Source: Aquisalinus sp. (lineage in GTDB: Bacteria > Pseudomonadota > Alphaproteobacteria > Caulobacterales > Parvularculaceae). From it: 50,723 nucleotides of DNA. The position numbers were made by a program, and so were the translations under genes. How positions within the stretch are numbered: position 1 is the first letter of the stretch; each line of letters begins with the position of its first letter. Below are positions 50,399 through 50,723 of this stretch, in pieces. The stretch is taken from positions 1 to 50,723 of the forward strand of contig JALEGJ010000067.1 in assembly GCA_022763115.1 (NCBI GenBank). The letters are read 5' to 3'. The notes beneath the pieces were generated by a model that did no database searches, was not told the origin of the DNA, and saw only the letters and a program-made list of their open reading frames with translations.

Positions 50399-50723
50399 AT
50401 GTTCACTTTGACTGCCTTTGCTGCCACCGCAGCAGGTGCCCCGGCCGCGCCAAATCCGTTGGTTCAGCTTATTCCTTTTGTTTTCATTTTCGTGGCCTTC
50501 TGGTTTCTGTTGATACGCCCGCAGCAACAGGCGCGGAAGAAACATCAGGAAATGGTCATGTCCGTGCGTCGTGGTGACAAGGTCGTCACGGCCGGTGGCC
50601 TTGTGGGAAAGGTCATAAAGGTACCAGAAAACGGCGAGGAAATTGTCGTAGAAATAGCTGATGGCGTTCAGGTCAATGTCATGAAGGCAACTCTGAGTGA
50701 TGTGCCGTCAAAGACTGAACCGG
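50399..50723 (+). CDS. yajC: Sec translocase accessory subunit YajC, 3' end outside window
   Basis: The first 108 residues of YajC are visible. A short Ala/Pro-rich lead is followed by one membrane helix (about 20-40, L-I-P-F-V-F-I-F-V-A-F-W-F-L-L) and the family signature I-R-P-Q-Q-Q-A-R-K-K-H, then the cytosolic beta domain with G-D-K-V-V-T-A-G-G-L-V-G-K-V. YajC joins SecD and SecF at the SecYEG channel and also contacts AcrB-type pumps. AAGGAG (50386-50391) lies 7 bases before the ATG. In most relatives secD and secF follow, so they probably begin just past the window edge. Confidence 0.95.
   Translation, partial: MFTLTAFAATAAGAPAAPNPLVQLIPFVFIFVAFWFLLIRPQQQARKKHQEMVMSVRRGDKVVTAGGLVGKVIKVPENGEEIVVEIADGVQVNVMKATLSDVPSKTEP

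Overview
The window looks like chromosomal core DNA of a free-living, Gram-negative alphaproteobacterium of moderate GC content (judged by eye, not computed). The assignment rests on lineage-typical genes: ChpT, CtrA, DUF4167, DUF1178, the CobS/DnaJ-like/BolA group, and the order ubiG<>lysC-ptsP-(rodZ-like)-ispG-prfA-prmC-DUF4167-clpB. I cannot name a genus with confidence; a marine order such as Kordiimonadales or a neighbour is a guess. I saw no tRNA, rRNA, insertion sequence, integrase, phage gene or CRISPR array.

Layout. 1-5.8 kb: the end of an Ig-like/LysM protein, then a minus-strand RND efflux operon (adaptor, pump, 2OG-Fe(II) oxygenase). 6-11.5 kb: a large orphan hybrid histidine kinase and the ABC-F ATPase Uup. 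11.6-15.6 kb: a 55-aa membrane peptide, cobS and a DnaJ-like gene on the minus strand, an acyl-CoA synthetase overlapping bolA on the plus strand. 15.7-18.5 kb: a 930-aa RTX-type candidate metalloprotease with 40 uninterrupted nonapeptides. 18.6-23.5 kb: secA divergent from a membrane-anchored PpiC isomerase, then mutT overlapping a small Flp-type pilin. 23.6-29.1 kb: a methyltransferase divergent from comF-grxC-nitrilase-DUF1178, a DUF885 lipoprotein and ubiG. 29.2-43.1 kb: lysC-ptsP, a RodZ/TonB hybrid, ispG, prfA, prmC, DUF4167, an SDR, an unrecognised 330-aa protein, and clpB with a 69-aa companion. 43.2-46.9 kb: an M23 endopeptidase divergent from chpT, a CheY-like receiver and ctrA. 47.3-50.7 kb: an overlapping chain DUF2461-thioesterase-MOSC/YajQ, a small membrane protein, and the start of yajC.

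Themes. The CtrA phosphorelay output (ChpT, CtrA) is encoded here, and exact CtrA-type sites occur upstream of other genes in the window: two overlapping TTAA-N7-TTAA boxes before the RTX protein, one before mutT-flp, and a TTAACCAT site between chpT and the M23 endopeptidase. This suggests, but does not prove, a local CtrA regulon covering secretion, pili and wall remodelling. A sigma32-like promoter precedes clpB. The most unusual gene structures are a MOSC domain reading without a stop into YajQ, a RodZ-like N-terminus joined to a TonB C-terminal domain, and an RTX region whose alternate repeats carry Asp-Arg-Val/Ile.
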